Positions 16,649 through 25,973 are shown, counted from the first letter of the stretch. The stretch: DNA of 64,000 bases from [Clostridium] saccharolyticum WM1 (GCF_000144625.1 NC_014376.1:1364001-1428000), one strand, 5' to 3'. Program-made: numbers and translations. Notes: generated by a model from the sequence alone, not told the origin.

Positions 16649-17722
16649 ATGAAAGCTTTTTTAATACTGGAAGACGGTACTGTGTTTACAGGATCGAGCA
16701 TTGGATCCACCCGGGAAGTGATCAGTGAGATCGTATTTAATACTTCCATGACAGGTTATCTGGAAGTCCTCACCGACCCCTCCTATGCGGGGCAGGCAGT
16801 TGTAATGACTTATCCCCTGATAGGGAATTATGGTATTTGTCATGAAGATATGGAATCATTAAACCCATGGCCGGATGGCTACATTGTCAGAGAATTATCT
16901 AGAATTCCCAGCAACTTTAGAAGCGGGGATACACTTCAGCATTTCTTAAAAGAACACAACATTCCAGGTATCAGTGGTATCGATACAAGAGCCCTTACAA
17001 AAATTCTAAGAGAAAAAGGTACGATGAACGGCATGATCACAACCGATGAAGGTTATGACCTTGACGATGTCATTTTGCGTACGAAACAATATTCGGTGAC
17101 CGGAGTGGTTAAGAAAACCACCTGCGGAGAGAAATATATTCTTCCGGGCAGCGGGAAAAAGGTGGCCCTGCTGGATCTTGGAGCCAAGAGGAATATTGCA
17201 GGGTCCTTGCAGGAAAGAGGCTGTGAAGTGACGGTTTACCCTGCTTTGACGAAAGCAGAGGAGATCCTGTCTTCCTGTCCCGATGGTATAATGCTTTCCA
17301 ACGGGCCGGGGGATCCGAAGGAATGCGTGGAGATCATTGAAGAAATAAAGAAATTATATGAATCCAATGTCCCCATATTTGCCATCTGCTTAGGGCATCA
17401 GCTGATGGCCCTTGCAGCCGGTGCAGATACCCACAAATTGAAATACGGCCACAGGGGAGGCAACCATCCGGTAAAGGATCTGGAAACCGGCCGGGTGTAT
17501 ATTTCCTCCCAGAACCATGGTTACGTGGTGGATGTGGAGACCATGGATCCATCAGTGGCTGTTCCTGCCTTTGTCAATGTAAACGACGGAACCAACGAAG
17601 GGTTAAAATATACGGGCAAAAATATATTTACCGTGCAGTACCATCCGGAGGCCTGCCCGGGACCAAAGGATTCCGGGTACTTATTTGACCGGTTTATAAA
17701 AATGATGGAGGTGGGAAAATAA
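16649..17722 (+). CDS. carA: Carbamoyl-phosphate synthase, small (glutaminase) subunit
   Basis: It hydrolyses glutamine and channels ammonia to CarB to make carbamoyl phosphate for arginine and pyrimidines. The 357-aa protein has an N-terminal CarA domain (FLILEDGTVFTGSSIGS, NTSMTGYLEVLTDPSY) and a C-terminal class I glutamine amidotransferase with the Cys nucleophile in FAICLGHQLMALA and the His/Glu pair in QYHPEACPGP. ATG 16649 is preferred over TTG 16643 because AAGGA lies 8 bases upstream. Its stop codon overlaps the carB start (TAATG), so translation is coupled and the subunits are made together. Confidence 0.97.
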   Translation: MKAFLILEDGTVFTGSSIGSTREVISEIVFNTSMTGYLEVLTDPSYAGQAVVMTYPLIGNYGICHEDMESLNPWPDGYIVRELSRIPSNFRSGDTLQHFLKEHNIPGISGIDTRALTKILREKGTMNGMITTDEGYDLDDVILRTKQYSVTGVVKKTTCGEKYILPGSGKKVALLDLGAKRNIAGSLQERGCEVTVYPALTKAEEILSSCPDGIMLSNGPGDPKECVEIIEEIKKLYESNVPIFAICLGHQLMALAAGADTHKLKYGHRGGNHPVKDLETGRVYISSQNHGYVVDVETMDPSVAVPAFVNVNDGTNEGLKYTGKNIFTVQYHPEACPGPKDSGYLFDRFIKMMEVGK

Positions 17723-20700
17723 TGCCGAAGAATCAGGATATTAAAAAGGTGCTCGTGCTTGGCTCCGGTCCTATCGTTATCGGCCAGGCAGCGGAATTTG
17801 ACTATGCCGGTACTCAGGCCTGCCGTTCCTTAAAAGAAGAAGGAATCGAAGTAGTTCTGCTAAACTCCAATCCGGCGACCATCATGACGGATAAGGATAT
17901 TGCAGATAAGGTTTACATTGAACCACTGACCGTAGAGGTGGTGGAACAGCTGATCTTAAAGGAACGGCCAGACAGCGTCCTGCCTACCCTTGGAGGTCAG
18001 GCAGGGTTAAACCTTGCCATGGAGCTGGAGGATCGGGGATTCTTAAAGGAGCACAAGGTGCGCCTGATCGGAACCACAGCCCTTACCATTAAAAAAGCAG
18101 AGGACCGGGAGCTGTTTAAAGAGACGATGGAAAAAATCGGCGAGCCGGTGGCACCCTCTGATATTGTGGAGCATGTGGAGGATGGCCTGAAAGTTGCGGA
18201 AAAGATCGGATATCCGGTGGTGCTCCGTCCTGCCTATACCCTGGGAGGTTCCGGAGGCGGTATTGCCGAAAATCCGGTACAGTGCCGTGAGATCCTGGAA
18301 AACGGACTTCGTTTGTCCCGGGTGGGACAGGTTCTTGTGGAACGCTGCATTGCAGGGTGGAAGGAAATCGAATACGAGGTGATGCGGGACGGCGCAGGCA
18401 ATGTGATCACTGTGTGCAACATGGAAAATATCGATCCCGTGGGCGTGCATACCGGAGACAGCATTGTGGTTGCTCCCTCCCAGACCCTGGGGGATAAAGA
18501 ATACCAGATGCTGCGCACCTCAGCATTAAAGATCATCAGTGAGCTGGGAATCACCGGAGGCTGCAACGTACAGTATGCCCTTCATCCGGAAAGCTTTGAA
18601 TACTGTGTGATCGAGGTAAATCCCCGTGTCAGCCGATCCTCCGCTCTGGCCTCCAAGGCTACCGGCTATCCCATTGCAAAGGTTGCTGCAAAAATTGCTC
18701 TGGGCTATACCCTGGATGAAATAAAAAATGCGGTGACAAAGAAGACCTATGCCAGCTTTGAACCAATGCTGGATTACTGTGTGGTCAAGATGCCCCGCCT
18801 TCCCTTTGACAAATTCTTAAGCGCAAAGAGAAGCCTGGGAACCCAGATGAAGGCGACAGGCGAGGTCATGAGCATTTGTACCAATTTTGAAGGCGGCCTT
18901 ATGAAGGCCATCCGTTCCCTGGAACAGCATGTGGACAGCCTTATGTCCTACGATTTTTCAGGACTTACGGATGAATTACTGGCTGAAACCCTACACCTTG
19001 TAGATGACAGAAGGATATGGGTCATAGCTGAGGCCTTAAGAAGAGGCTTTTCCTATGAAACCATCCATGATATTACAAAAATAGATGTGTGGTTCATTGA
19101 TAAGCTGGCCATTCTTGTGGAAATGGAAGAAGCCCTTAAGAAAGGTCCTTTGACTCTGGATCTTCTGAAGGAGGCAAAAAGGCTGGAATTTCCGGATACG
19201 GTCATTTCCAGTCTGACTAAAATTCCGGGGGAGGAGATTCACCGGATGAGAAAGGAGAACGGCATTGTAGCTGCGTTTAAAATGGTAGATACCTGTGCCG
19301 CTGAATTCGCCGCCGAAACCCCTTACTATTATTCCTGCTTTGGAAGTGAGAATGAAGCGGTAAACACCCGGGGGAGAAAAAAGGTACTGGTTCTTGGCTC
19401 CGGCCCTATCCGTATCGGACAGGGGATCGAATTCGACTTCTGCTCGGTCCACAGTACATGGACCTTCCGCAGGGAAGGATATGAAACCATCATTGTTAAT
19501 AACAACCCTGAGACAGTAAGCACGGACTTTGATATCGCTGATAAGCTATATTTTGAGCCTCTTACCCCAGAGGATGTGGAAAGCATCGTTGATATGGAAA
19601 GGCCAGACGGGGCGGTGGTCCAGTTCGGCGGACAGACGGCTATTAAGCTGACACAAGCGCTGATGAAAATGGGGATTCCTATTCTTGGAACTGCGGCAGA
19701 GGATGTGGATGCGGCAGAGGACCGGGAATTGTTTGATAAGATCCTGGAGGAATGCAGGATCCCAAGACCTGCAGGACAAACGGTATTTACAGCGGAGGAG
19801 GCCAAGAAGGCAGCAGGAGAGCTGGGATACCCGGTACTGGTAAGACCCTCGTATGTTCTGGGAGGACAGGGCATGCAGATTGCCATTTCTGACCAGGATA
19901 TTGATGAATTTATGGGAATTATCAACCAGATCGCTCAGGAGCATCCGATCCTGGTGGATAAATATATCCCGGGTAAGGAAATCGAGGTGGATGCGGTTTG
20001 TGATGGGGAGGATATTCTGATTCCCGGCATTATGGAGCACATGGAAAGGGCCGGCGTGCACTCCGGTGACAGCATCTCCATATACCCGGCTCAGAGCATC
20101 AGCGAAGCGGTAAAGGAAAAGCTGGTGGAGTATACAAAAAGGCTTTCCAGAGCCCTTCACGTAAAGGGAATGATCAACATTCAGTTCATTGTAAGCGGGG
20201 AAGAGGTCTATGTCATTGAGGTGAATCCCAGGTCTTCCCGTACGGTGCCTTATATCAGCAAGGTGACCGGAGTCCCCATTGTTCCCTTAGCCACCAGGGT
20301 GATCTGCGGACACTCCATCAGGGAGCTGGGACATGAGCCGGGACTTTTGCCGGATGCAGATTATATTGCTGTAAAAATGCCGGTGTTTTCTTTTGAAAAG
20401 ATCCGGGGGGCGGATGTAAGCCTTGGGCCGGAGATGAAATCCACCGGAGAGTGCCTGGGCATAGCAAAGACCTTTAATGAGGCTTTGTATAAAGCATTTG
20501 CAGGAGCCGGGATCAAACTTCCAAGACATAAGAACATGATCATAACTGTAAAGGATTCCGATAAAGAGGAGATGATTGACATTGCCGGAAGGTTTCAGGC
20601 CCAGGGTTATAAGATATTTTCCACATCTGGTACGGCCAAAGTACTGAACGAGCATGGGATAAAGGCCTTCATGGTGCGTAAGCTGGAACAGGAATCCCCA

Positions 20701-20922
20701 AACCTTCTGGATTTAATCCTTGGACATGAAATTGACCTGGTCATTGATACGCCGACCCAGGGAGCTGACAGAAGCAGGGACGGTTTTGTAATCCGCAGAA
20801 ATGCCGTAGAAACCGGAGTAACGGTATTGACTTCCTTAGATACGGCAGCCGCTTTAGTCACAAGTATGGAAAACAGGGCAAAAGAATTAACGCTGATCGA
20901 TATTGCAAGTATATCAATATAA
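17722..20922 (+). CDS. carB: Carbamoyl-phosphate synthase, large subunit
   Basis: It makes carbamoyl phosphate from bicarbonate, ammonia and two ATP in complex with CarA. The 1066-aa protein is full length with two homologous ATP-grasp halves. Each begins KKVLVLGSGPI (about residues 8 and 553), with LRPAYTLGGSGGG in the first and VRPSYVLGGQGMQ in the second. The C-terminal MGS-like allosteric domain (about 930-1066) starts near NMIITVKDSDKEE. Start and stop are tight: it overlaps carA by one base and is followed by a bidirectional terminator. Confidence 0.98.
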   Translation: MPKNQDIKKVLVLGSGPIVIGQAAEFDYAGTQACRSLKEEGIEVVLLNSNPATIMTDKDIADKVYIEPLTVEVVEQLILKERPDSVLPTLGGQAGLNLAMELEDRGFLKEHKVRLIGTTALTIKKAEDRELFKETMEKIGEPVAPSDIVEHVEDGLKVAEKIGYPVVLRPAYTLGGSGGGIAENPVQCREILENGLRLSRVGQVLVERCIAGWKEIEYEVMRDGAGNVITVCNMENIDPVGVHTGDSIVVAPSQTLGDKEYQMLRTSALKIISELGITGGCNVQYALHPESFEYCVIEVNPRVSRSSALASKATGYPIAKVAAKIALGYTLDEIKNAVTKKTYASFEPMLDYCVVKMPRLPFDKFLSAKRSLGTQMKATGEVMSICTNFEGGLMKAIRSLEQHVDSLMSYDFSGLTDELLAETLHLVDDRRIWVIAEALRRGFSYETIHDITKIDVWFIDKLAILVEMEEALKKGPLTLDLLKEAKRLEFPDTVISSLTKIPGEEIHRMRKENGIVAAFKMVDTCAAEFAAETPYYYSCFGSENEAVNTRGRKKVLVLGSGPIRIGQGIEFDFCSVHSTWTFRREGYETIIVNNNPETVSTDFDIADKLYFEPLTPEDVESIVDMERPDGAVVQFGGQTAIKLTQALMKMGIPILGTAAEDVDAAEDRELFDKILEECRIPRPAGQTVFTAEEAKKAAGELGYPVLVRPSYVLGGQGMQIAISDQDIDEFMGIINQIAQEHPILVDKYIPGKEIEVDAVCDGEDILIPGIMEHMERAGVHSGDSISIYPAQSISEAVKEKLVEYTKRLSRALHVKGMINIQFIVSGEEVYVIEVNPRSSRTVPYISKVTGVPIVPLATRVICGHSIRELGHEPGLLPDADYIAVKMPVFSFEKIRGADVSLGPEMKSTGECLGIAKTFNEALYKAFAGAGIKLPRHKNMIITVKDSDKEEMIDIAGRFQAQGYKIFSTSGTAKVLNEHGIKAFMVRKLEQESPNLLDLILGHEIDLVIDTPTQGADRSRDGFVIRRNAVETGVTVLTSLDTAAALVTSMENRAKELTLIDIASISI

Positions 20923-20932
20923 AATAAGAAAT

Positions 20933-20974
20933 AAAAAAAGGCTGGAACATATGAAACCTGTTCCAGCTTTTTTT
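20933..20974. terminator. Bidirectional terminator (carB / cotJC)
   Basis: GCTGGAACA pairs with TGTTCCAGC, flanked by A7 on the left and T7 on the right, between two convergent operons. Confidence 0.95.
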
Positions 20975-20975
20975 A

Positions 20976-21596
20976 TTATTGCATATTATTTTTTACAAAT
21001 TGTTTGTCAAACTCCGGGTTATAATAATAGAAGTTTTTCGAATTTAAGTTGGATTTGATTTTTTCAAGTGCTTCCCCAAACCGCTGGAAGTGCACCACTT
21101 CCCTTGCCCTAAGGAATTTCAGTGGTTCTCTCACATCAGGATTCGGTATGATGCGGATTAAGTTGTCATAGGTGGTTCTTGCCTTCTGTTCTGCTGCCAG
21201 GTCCTCCACTAAATCGGTAATTGCATCGCCTTTGGATTGGAATTCACAGGCATTAAAGGGTACTCCGGCTGCTGCAGTAGGCCAGAGAGCCGTAGTATGA
21301 TCAATATAATAGGCATCAAATCCAGCTGTTTTTGCCTGTTCCACAGACAAGTTTTTTGTCAGCTGGTAAATAATGGCGCAGACCATTTCCAGATGTCCAA
21401 GCTCTTCTGTTCCAATATCTGTCAAAAGACCTCCAACTTCCTTGCATGGCATGGAATACCTTTGGGAAAGATAACGCATGGAAGCTGCCAGCTCTCCATC
21501 CGGCCCGCCAAACTGGCTGATGATCAGGGAAGCTGTTTTCGGACAGGTTTCCTTGATATTTACAGGGAACTGCAATCTCTTTTCATAATTCCACAT
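20976..21596 (-). CDS. cotJC: Spore coat protein CotJC, manganese-catalase family
   Basis: This 206-aa protein of the Mn-catalase-like ferritin fold is part of the inner spore coat. The start MWNYEKRLQFPVNIKE and the di-metal helix motifs (QRYSMPCKEVGGLLTDIGTEELGHLEMV) match CotJC. ATG 21596 is used because AAGGAGG lies upstream and the codon overlaps the cotJB stop by one base (TAATG). The gene is last in a translationally coupled cotJABC operon, which in B. subtilis is made in the mother cell under SigE. Whether it has catalase activity here is unknown. Confidence 0.95.
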   Translation of the reverse strand: MWNYEKRLQFPVNIKETCPKTASLIISQFGGPDGELAASMRYLSQRYSMPCKEVGGLLTDIGTEELGHLEMVCAIIYQLTKNLSVEQAKTAGFDAYYIDHTTALWPTAAAGVPFNACEFQSKGDAITDLVEDLAAEQKARTTYDNLIRIIPNPDVREPLKFLRAREVVHFQRFGEALEKIKSNLNSKNFYYYNPEFDKQFVKNNMQ

Positions 21597-21892
21597 TATA
21601 CAGTACCTCCTTCCCAAGGCAGCGGGCCGTCTGTCCAGGTAAAATGCTTTTGCCCCGCATATTTCGTCTGGGTTTCTGTTTTATTGTTGGTATCAGGGCA
21701 GACACAATTTATGGTGAGAGGTTCAAAGTTTTCCGCATAGGTTTTTAAAAGCTGCTTTCTTTGATCCATGGCCTGCTTAAAGGCTGTCAATGCATTATCA
21801 TCCAATGGGTGAGTATCCAGATACAGAGTCAAATCATTAACAGTAAAGCTTATTTCCGTGATCTGCTTTAAAAGTGTTTTTTGATCTGCCAT
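21596..21892 (-). CDS. cotJB: Spore coat protein CotJB
   Basis: This 98-aa protein resembles CotJB: QITEISFTVNDLTLYLDTHP near the N-terminus and a short C-terminal Pro/Trp-rich end (FTWTDGPLPWEGG). It is needed with CotJA and CotJC to form one spore-coat layer. Both ends overlap neighbours by a single base (TAATG), showing translational coupling across the operon. Confidence 0.93.
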   Translation of the reverse strand: MADQKTLLKQITEISFTVNDLTLYLDTHPLDDNALTAFKQAMDQRKQLLKTYAENFEPLTINCVCPDTNNKTETQTKYAGQKHFTWTDGPLPWEGGTV

Positions 21893-22074
21893 TATTGACC
21901 ACCTCCTGTTACGTAGAATGGAAGATTAAGGCTTGGGAATATGGTTCCGTGTTTTAAAGCTGTCTGAGGATCATAGGGCTGTTCCCATGGCTGCATGGGA
22001 ACAGTGGCGATAGCCAGCTGAACCGTTTTTGAAGGCGTAGCAGAACTTCCGTTTGATGTGTCACTTGAATTCAT
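21892..22074 (-). CDS. cotJA: Spore coat-associated protein CotJA
   Basis: This 60-aa protein has the CotJA core VPMQPWEQPYDPQTALKHGTIFPSL, which recruits CotJC to the coat in B. subtilis. GAAAGGAGTG precedes the ATG. It is the first gene of cotJABC and overlaps cotJB by one base. A SigE-like promoter lies about 90 bases upstream (22163-22190). Confidence 0.92.
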   Translation of the reverse strand: MNSSDTSNGSSATPSKTVQLAIATVPMQPWEQPYDPQTALKHGTIFPSLNLPFYVTGGGQ

Positions 22075-22162
22075 AATAACACTCCTTTCTTATTTCCTGC
22101 CCATATTTTCAGAGCATAAAGGTGCACCTTTAAGATGCTTCCGTGATTCATTGCTTTCTTCC

Positions 22163-22190
22163 TTAGTATGGTTGGATTAAAGTAAAATAC
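22163..22190 (-). promoter_or_regulatory. Candidate SigE promoter of cotJABC
   Basis: On the minus strand GTATTTT (22184-22190) and CATACTAA (22163-22170) are about 14 bases apart. The -10 fits the CATAC core of SigE promoters; the -35 fit is moderate. SigE control is known for cotJ in Bacillus. Confidence 0.6.
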
Positions 22191-22228
22191 GTTGCAAAAA
22201 TTCTCCCAGTTTATCCATTGAGATGTTA

Positions 22229-22257
22229 TTGTAATAAATGAAAAAATGAAATATAAT
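22229..22257 (+). promoter_or_regulatory. Sigma-A promoter of the NYN-domain gene
   Basis: TTGTAA (22229-22234), 17 bases and TATAAT (22252-22257) lie about 58 bases before the GTG start. The region up to cotJA is shared by this promoter and the opposite SigE-like one. Confidence 0.65.
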
Positions 22258-22314
22258 GGAAAAGCAGGATTGAATTGGCAGAATATTGAAAATAAATGAA
22301 GACAGGAGAACAGA

Positions 22315-23241
22315 GTGTTGAGCGACAAGAAATTTGCAGTATTGATTGATTCGGATAATATCTCCGCAAAGTATATTACATGCATTCTGGATGAGATGAC
22401 ACGCTACGGCGTCATTACTTACAAAAGAATATACGGAGATTGGACAAGCTCCCAGATGGGAAAATGGAAAATGGAACTTCTTGAAAATTCAATCACTCCG
22501 ATCCAGCAATTTTCCAATACCGTGGGAAAGAATGCGACCGATTCCGCCCTGATCATTGATGCTATGGATTTGCTTTATACGGACCATGTGGATGGATTCT
22601 GTATCGTATCCAGCGACAGCGATTTCACCCGGCTGGCCAGCAGGCTTCGAGAATCCGGCAAGGAAGTTATCGGAATGGGAGAGGATAAAACGCCCAAGTC
22701 CTTCCGGGCTGCCTGTACGGTTTTCACCAATCTGGAAGTACTTCTTGATCAGGATGAAGAAGGAACAGGAGGAGGAGCCATTGGAAAAGAAGTGATCGAA
22801 CAGGATATCACTTCGATTATTTTAGAAAATGAAGATAAGAATAAGGCAACGGGCCTGGGAGAGATCGGCAACCGCCTTGTGAAAAAATACTCTGATTTTG
22901 ACGTGAGAAACTACGGATACAGCTCCCTTTCCAAATTTTTAGAGGAAATGGGCAGCTTTGAGCTTAAAAAGTCCAACAATGTGGTGACTGTGCGGATGAA
23001 GGATAACCGCACCAGGAAACAGGAACTGGATGATTATGCAGTATGGCTGGTAAAGGGCAGCGGAAAGAACGGCATGGAGCTGGCGGCTCTGGGCAACGGC
23101 ATGCACCGGAAGTTTACGGATTTCAAGGTAAAGGATTATGGATATTCCACCTTTTCTAAATTTGTCCACAGCATCGGACAATTAGAGGTCAGGGAAAATA
23201 AAAACAATAATAAGACCGTGTATCTGAAAAAAGAGGAATAA
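22315..23241 (+). CDS. NYN-domain protein with two OST-HTH/LOTUS domains
   Basis: This 308-aa protein has an N-terminal NYN (PIN-like, LabA/DUF88) domain, about residues 1-145, with FAVLIDSDNIS, ALIIDAMDLL and FCIVSSDSDFTRLA supplying the acidic residues of a nuclease-like site. Two OST-HTH/LOTUS-type domains follow (about 160-230 and 235-305), each with a matching segment (VRNYGYSSLSKFLEEMG and VKDYGYSTFSKFVHSIG). NYN proteins are predicted RNases and LOTUS domains bind RNA, G-quadruplexes or proteins, so an RNA-processing role is likely. GTG 22315 follows AGGAGA. It is monocistronic with a terminator downstream. The target is unknown. Confidence 0.88.
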   Translation: MLSDKKFAVLIDSDNISAKYITCILDEMTRYGVITYKRIYGDWTSSQMGKWKMELLENSITPIQQFSNTVGKNATDSALIIDAMDLLYTDHVDGFCIVSSDSDFTRLASRLRESGKEVIGMGEDKTPKSFRAACTVFTNLEVLLDQDEEGTGGGAIGKEVIEQDITSIILENEDKNKATGLGEIGNRLVKKYSDFDVRNYGYSSLSKFLEEMGSFELKKSNNVVTVRMKDNRTRKQELDDYAVWLVKGSGKNGMELAALGNGMHRKFTDFKVKDYGYSTFSKFVHSIGQLEVRENKNNNKTVYLKKEE

Positions 23242-23247
23242 AGACCG

Positions 23248-23287
23248 GCGGCCAGGAAAACACGATCCATGTTTCCTGGCCGCTTTT
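23248..23287. terminator. Terminator between the NYN gene and yeiH
   Basis: GCGGCCAGGAAAACA pairs with TGTTTCCTGGCCGC (one bulged A), followed by TTTT. It separates two convergent genes. Confidence 0.85.
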
Positions 23288-23320
23288 CAACCCCCGAAGT
23301 AAACTGAGGGTGATTTGACG

Positions 23321-24319
23321 TTACCAGATTCCCAGTAGTATTTGGAGAATCAGACTTACCGCTGAGATACCAAGCCAGCAGCAGAAGCCTAAAAAAAGGG
23401 GCTTTTTCCCGGTTCGTATCAGCCGGATCAGATCTGTATTGGTACCAATGGCTCCCATAGCCAGGATAATAAAAAGCTTGCTTAATTCTTTTAAGGAGCC
23501 GGTAACGCCTGCCGGTATAGGAAAGGCCGTAGTGATGATAGAAGCCAGCAGGAAAAAGAGTACAAAGGACGGAAAAACTTTTTGAATGGTTACGGAGCGT
23601 CCGGAAGTTTTCTTTTCTTTTCCGGTCCGGTAACATGCTAAAAACAGGGTGATGGGAATGATGGCCAGGGTTCTGGTCAGTTTAACTATGGTGGCTGTTT
23701 CCAGGGTATTGCTGCCGTATATGCCATCCCAGGCAGAAGCAGCTGCCGTTACAGAAGAGGTATCGTTAATGGCAGTTCCGGCAAAAAGGCCAAAGCCTTC
23801 ATTGGAAAGTCCCAAAGCCGCGCCCAAAGCAGGGAAAAGCAAAGCTGCAATAATGTTGAATAAAAAGATCACCGAAATGGACTGGGCAATTTCGCTGTCA
23901 TCGGCATCAATAACAGGTGCTGTTGCAGCAATGGCAGAACCGCCGCAAATGGATGAGCCAACGCCGATTAATATAGAGGTTTTGCCGGGAAGCCTTAATT
24001 TTCTGGAAAGCAGGTAAGCAATTACCAGGGAAGTGGTGATGGTTGCCAGGATTATGGGAAGGGCTTCCCTGCCCTTTTGAAGTACTGTGGCCAGATTCAT
24101 GGAAAAACCCAGGAGAATCACGGCATACTGCAGGACTTTTTTAGAAGCAAAGGCCACCCCCGGGCGGAAAAAATCTTTCCCTTTTACAAAGGGCGCCATT
24201 GTCATGCCAATGAGAATTGCAAAAACAGGGCCGCCGATGACCGGGAAGGCTTTTCCTAAAAACCATGAGGGTACGGAAATTAATAGGCTGAGAAGAACAC
24301 CTGGGGCGTATTTTTTCAT
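23321..24319 (-). CDS. YeiH family putative sulfate exporter (UPF0324)
   Basis: This membrane protein of 332 aa has about ten helices. Family motifs include GVGSSICGGSAIAATAP and FAGTAINDTSSVTAAA. The family is annotated as putative sulfate/sulfite exporter, with weak experimental support. AGGAGG precedes the ATG on the minus strand. It is transcribed divergently from a LysR regulator gene across a 128-base AT-rich region, the arrangement seen for yeiH and yeiE in enterobacteria, where YeiE is a LysR-type regulator. The substrate remains inferred. Confidence 0.85.
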   Translation of the reverse strand: MKKYAPGVLLSLLISVPSWFLGKAFPVIGGPVFAILIGMTMAPFVKGKDFFRPGVAFASKKVLQYAVILLGFSMNLATVLQKGREALPIILATITTSLVIAYLLSRKLRLPGKTSILIGVGSSICGGSAIAATAPVIDADDSEIAQSISVIFLFNIIAALLFPALGAALGLSNEGFGLFAGTAINDTSSVTAAASAWDGIYGSNTLETATIVKLTRTLAIIPITLFLACYRTGKEKKTSGRSVTIQKVFPSFVLFFLLASIITTAFPIPAGVTGSLKELSKLFIILAMGAIGTNTDLIRLIRTGKKPLFLGFCCWLGISAVSLILQILLGIW

Positions 24320-24447
24320 AAGTAAAATCCTCCTTTTTGATATGCTTTATTATATTGGAGAACAATAATAAAATAAAATTATTTATATTTATCAAATCAT
24401 AAGATTTTGTTATGGTTATTGGAGGAACATAAAGGAGATCATAATTT

Positions 24448-25329
24448 ATGCTGGATTTCAGAGTCGATACATTTCTTGCAGTTTGCCGTTATATGAACTT
24501 CACAAAGGCAGCCGGCGAGCTTCACATCACCCAGCCTGCCGTATCCCACCACATTCATTTCCTGGAGGAGAAGTATGGGGTCAGGCTGTTTGAATATAAC
24601 GGGAAAAAGGTAAGCCTGACGGAGGCGGGAAACGTTTTTCTATCTGCCGCAGTCACCATGAAGGCGGATGAGCTGCACTTAAAGAAAATGATGGAGCAGC
24701 AGTCAGGGAAAGGCAGAAGGCTGGTATTTGGTGCTACCATGACCATCGGAGAGTATGTGATGCCTGAAGCACTGGTGCGGTTCCTTGGTGTTTATCCTGG
24801 GACAGCGGTTCAAATGGCAGTTGGAGATACCAGGGAGCTGCTTGCTAAGCTTAACAACGGAGAGATTGAGTTTGCATTGGTGGAGGGTTTTTTTCAGAAA
24901 AAGGAGTATGATTTCCTGGTCTTTGCTTCGGAACCATTTGTAGCCGTCTGCGCACCTGGCTATGAATTTCATCAGGCTGTGAGAAAGCTGGAGGATCTTC
25001 TGCCGGAACGGATCTTTATCCGGGAGCCTGGCTCAGGTACCAGGTATGTTTTTGAACGCTATTTAGAGGGGAAGAATTTGTTGCTTCAAGATTTTCCTGA
25101 TTTAATGGAAATCAGCAACATCGGCGCCATGAAGCATTTGGTGGCAAGAGGTCAGGGGATCACCTTTCTTTATGAAGCAGCGGTAAAAGAGGAACTTAAC
25201 AAGGGAACGTTAAAAAAAATCCAATTAGAAGACTTTCATCTGATCCATGATTTTACGTTTATCTGGAGGAAGGGAAGTATTTTTGAACCTTATTTCCAGG
25301 AGCTGTTTCATATTCTTCATGGAGATTAA
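24448..25329 (+). CDS. LysR family transcriptional regulator
   Basis: This 293-aa regulator has an N-terminal winged helix-turn-helix (TFLAVCRYMNFTKAAGELHITQ, then SHHIHFLEEKYG) and a periplasmic-binding-like effector domain (about 90-290). AAAGGAG lies upstream of the ATG. It is divergent from the yeiH-like gene and probably controls it from the shared intergenic region, as is usual for LysR pairs; a sulfur-compound inducer would fit but is not shown by the sequence. Confidence 0.92.
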   Translation: MLDFRVDTFLAVCRYMNFTKAAGELHITQPAVSHHIHFLEEKYGVRLFEYNGKKVSLTEAGNVFLSAAVTMKADELHLKKMMEQQSGKGRRLVFGATMTIGEYVMPEALVRFLGVYPGTAVQMAVGDTRELLAKLNNGEIEFALVEGFFQKKEYDFLVFASEPFVAVCAPGYEFHQAVRKLEDLLPERIFIREPGSGTRYVFERYLEGKNLLLQDFPDLMEISNIGAMKHLVARGQGITFLYEAAVKEELNKGTLKKIQLEDFHLIHDFTFIWRKGSIFEPYFQELFHILHGD

Positions 25330-25446
25330 GTTCTATAGGAAATGCCCTGGCAACCGGTCTCATATCCGTGAAAAATGGCGGAAACCCTGATGGAATCAGA
25401 GAGAAAGTAGGTACAGGAAAAAATGAAAATAATTGACAAAAAAGTG

Positions 25447-25475
25447 TTGACAATTAATACAATTCATATTATACT
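25447..25475 (+). promoter_or_regulatory. Sigma-A promoter of the tRNA-Val/tRNA-Met unit
   Basis: TTGACA (25447-25452), 17 bases and TATACT (25470-25475) lie about 55 bases upstream of tRNA-Val. A second TTGACA at about 25434 shares no obvious -10. The 120 bases between the LysR stop and this promoter show nothing else. Confidence 0.85.
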
Positions 25476-25529
25476 AATGGAGCAGTCGGGAACGAAAGAA
25501 AAAAAGTGCTCCTGACCGAGACAAACACC

Positions 25530-25602
25530 GGGATCTTAGCTCAGCTGGGAGAGCATCTGCCTTACAAGCAGAGGGTCACAGGTTCGAGCCCTGTAGGTCC
25601 CA
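25530..25602 (+). tRNA. tRNA-Val (anticodon TAC)
   Basis: This 73-base cloverleaf has an acceptor stem GGGATCT/AGGTCCC, D arm GCTC/GAGC, anticodon arm TCTGC-CTTACAA-GCAGA and T arm ACAGG-TTCGAGC-CCTGT. The discriminator is A, and the 3' CCA is not encoded in full. Confidence 0.97.
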
Positions 25603-25639
25603 TTGATAAGCAATTTTGTTTATCCATTTAATTGAATAT

Positions 25640-25713
25640 GGCGGAATAGCTCAGTTGGCCAGAGCACACGGTTCATACCCGTGGTGTCGAGAGTTCGAAT
25701 CTCCCTTCCGCTA
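25640..25713 (+). tRNA. tRNA-Met (anticodon CAT)
   Basis: This is a 74-base cloverleaf with acceptor GGCGGAA/TTCCGCT, anticodon arm CACGG-TTCATAC-CCGTG and T loop TTCGAAT. The G1-T72 pair and lack of initiator features point to an elongator Met tRNA (or tRNA-Ile with modified CAT, not separable here). One T-stem pair (A-C) is mismatched. It is co-transcribed with tRNA-Val, and a terminator follows. Confidence 0.93.
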
Positions 25714-25720
25714 CTTTTTG

Positions 25721-25753
25721 AGACATCTGTTTTCTAGCAGATGTCTTTTTTTT
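25721..25753 (+). terminator. Terminator of the tRNA unit
   Basis: AGACATCTG pairs with CAGATGTCT across an 8-base loop and leads into seven to eight T. The 220 bases from here to the next promoter are AT-rich, with no gene seen. Confidence 0.93.
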
Positions 25754-25973
25754 ACCATAAATCCGCAAAGCCGGACCAACACCATATAGGGAAGTCAGGT
25801 CATGGGAATCCTCCCAGGTTCCTTATGAGTGACGCAGGGAAGCTGAAAATGCCGGAAACACTTTGCTCGGTATAAACTTGCATCTTACCATAGACAGAAA
25901 TGGAACAATAAGGCAAAGTGAACAAAATAAAAATTATATAGAAAGAAAAATATATAAAATGACGGAAGATGTA

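Noticed and set aside
16453..16728. 91-aa ORF in the carA leader
   Set aside because: It starts at the -35 box of the carA promoter, lacks a ribosome binding site and runs into carA in another frame.
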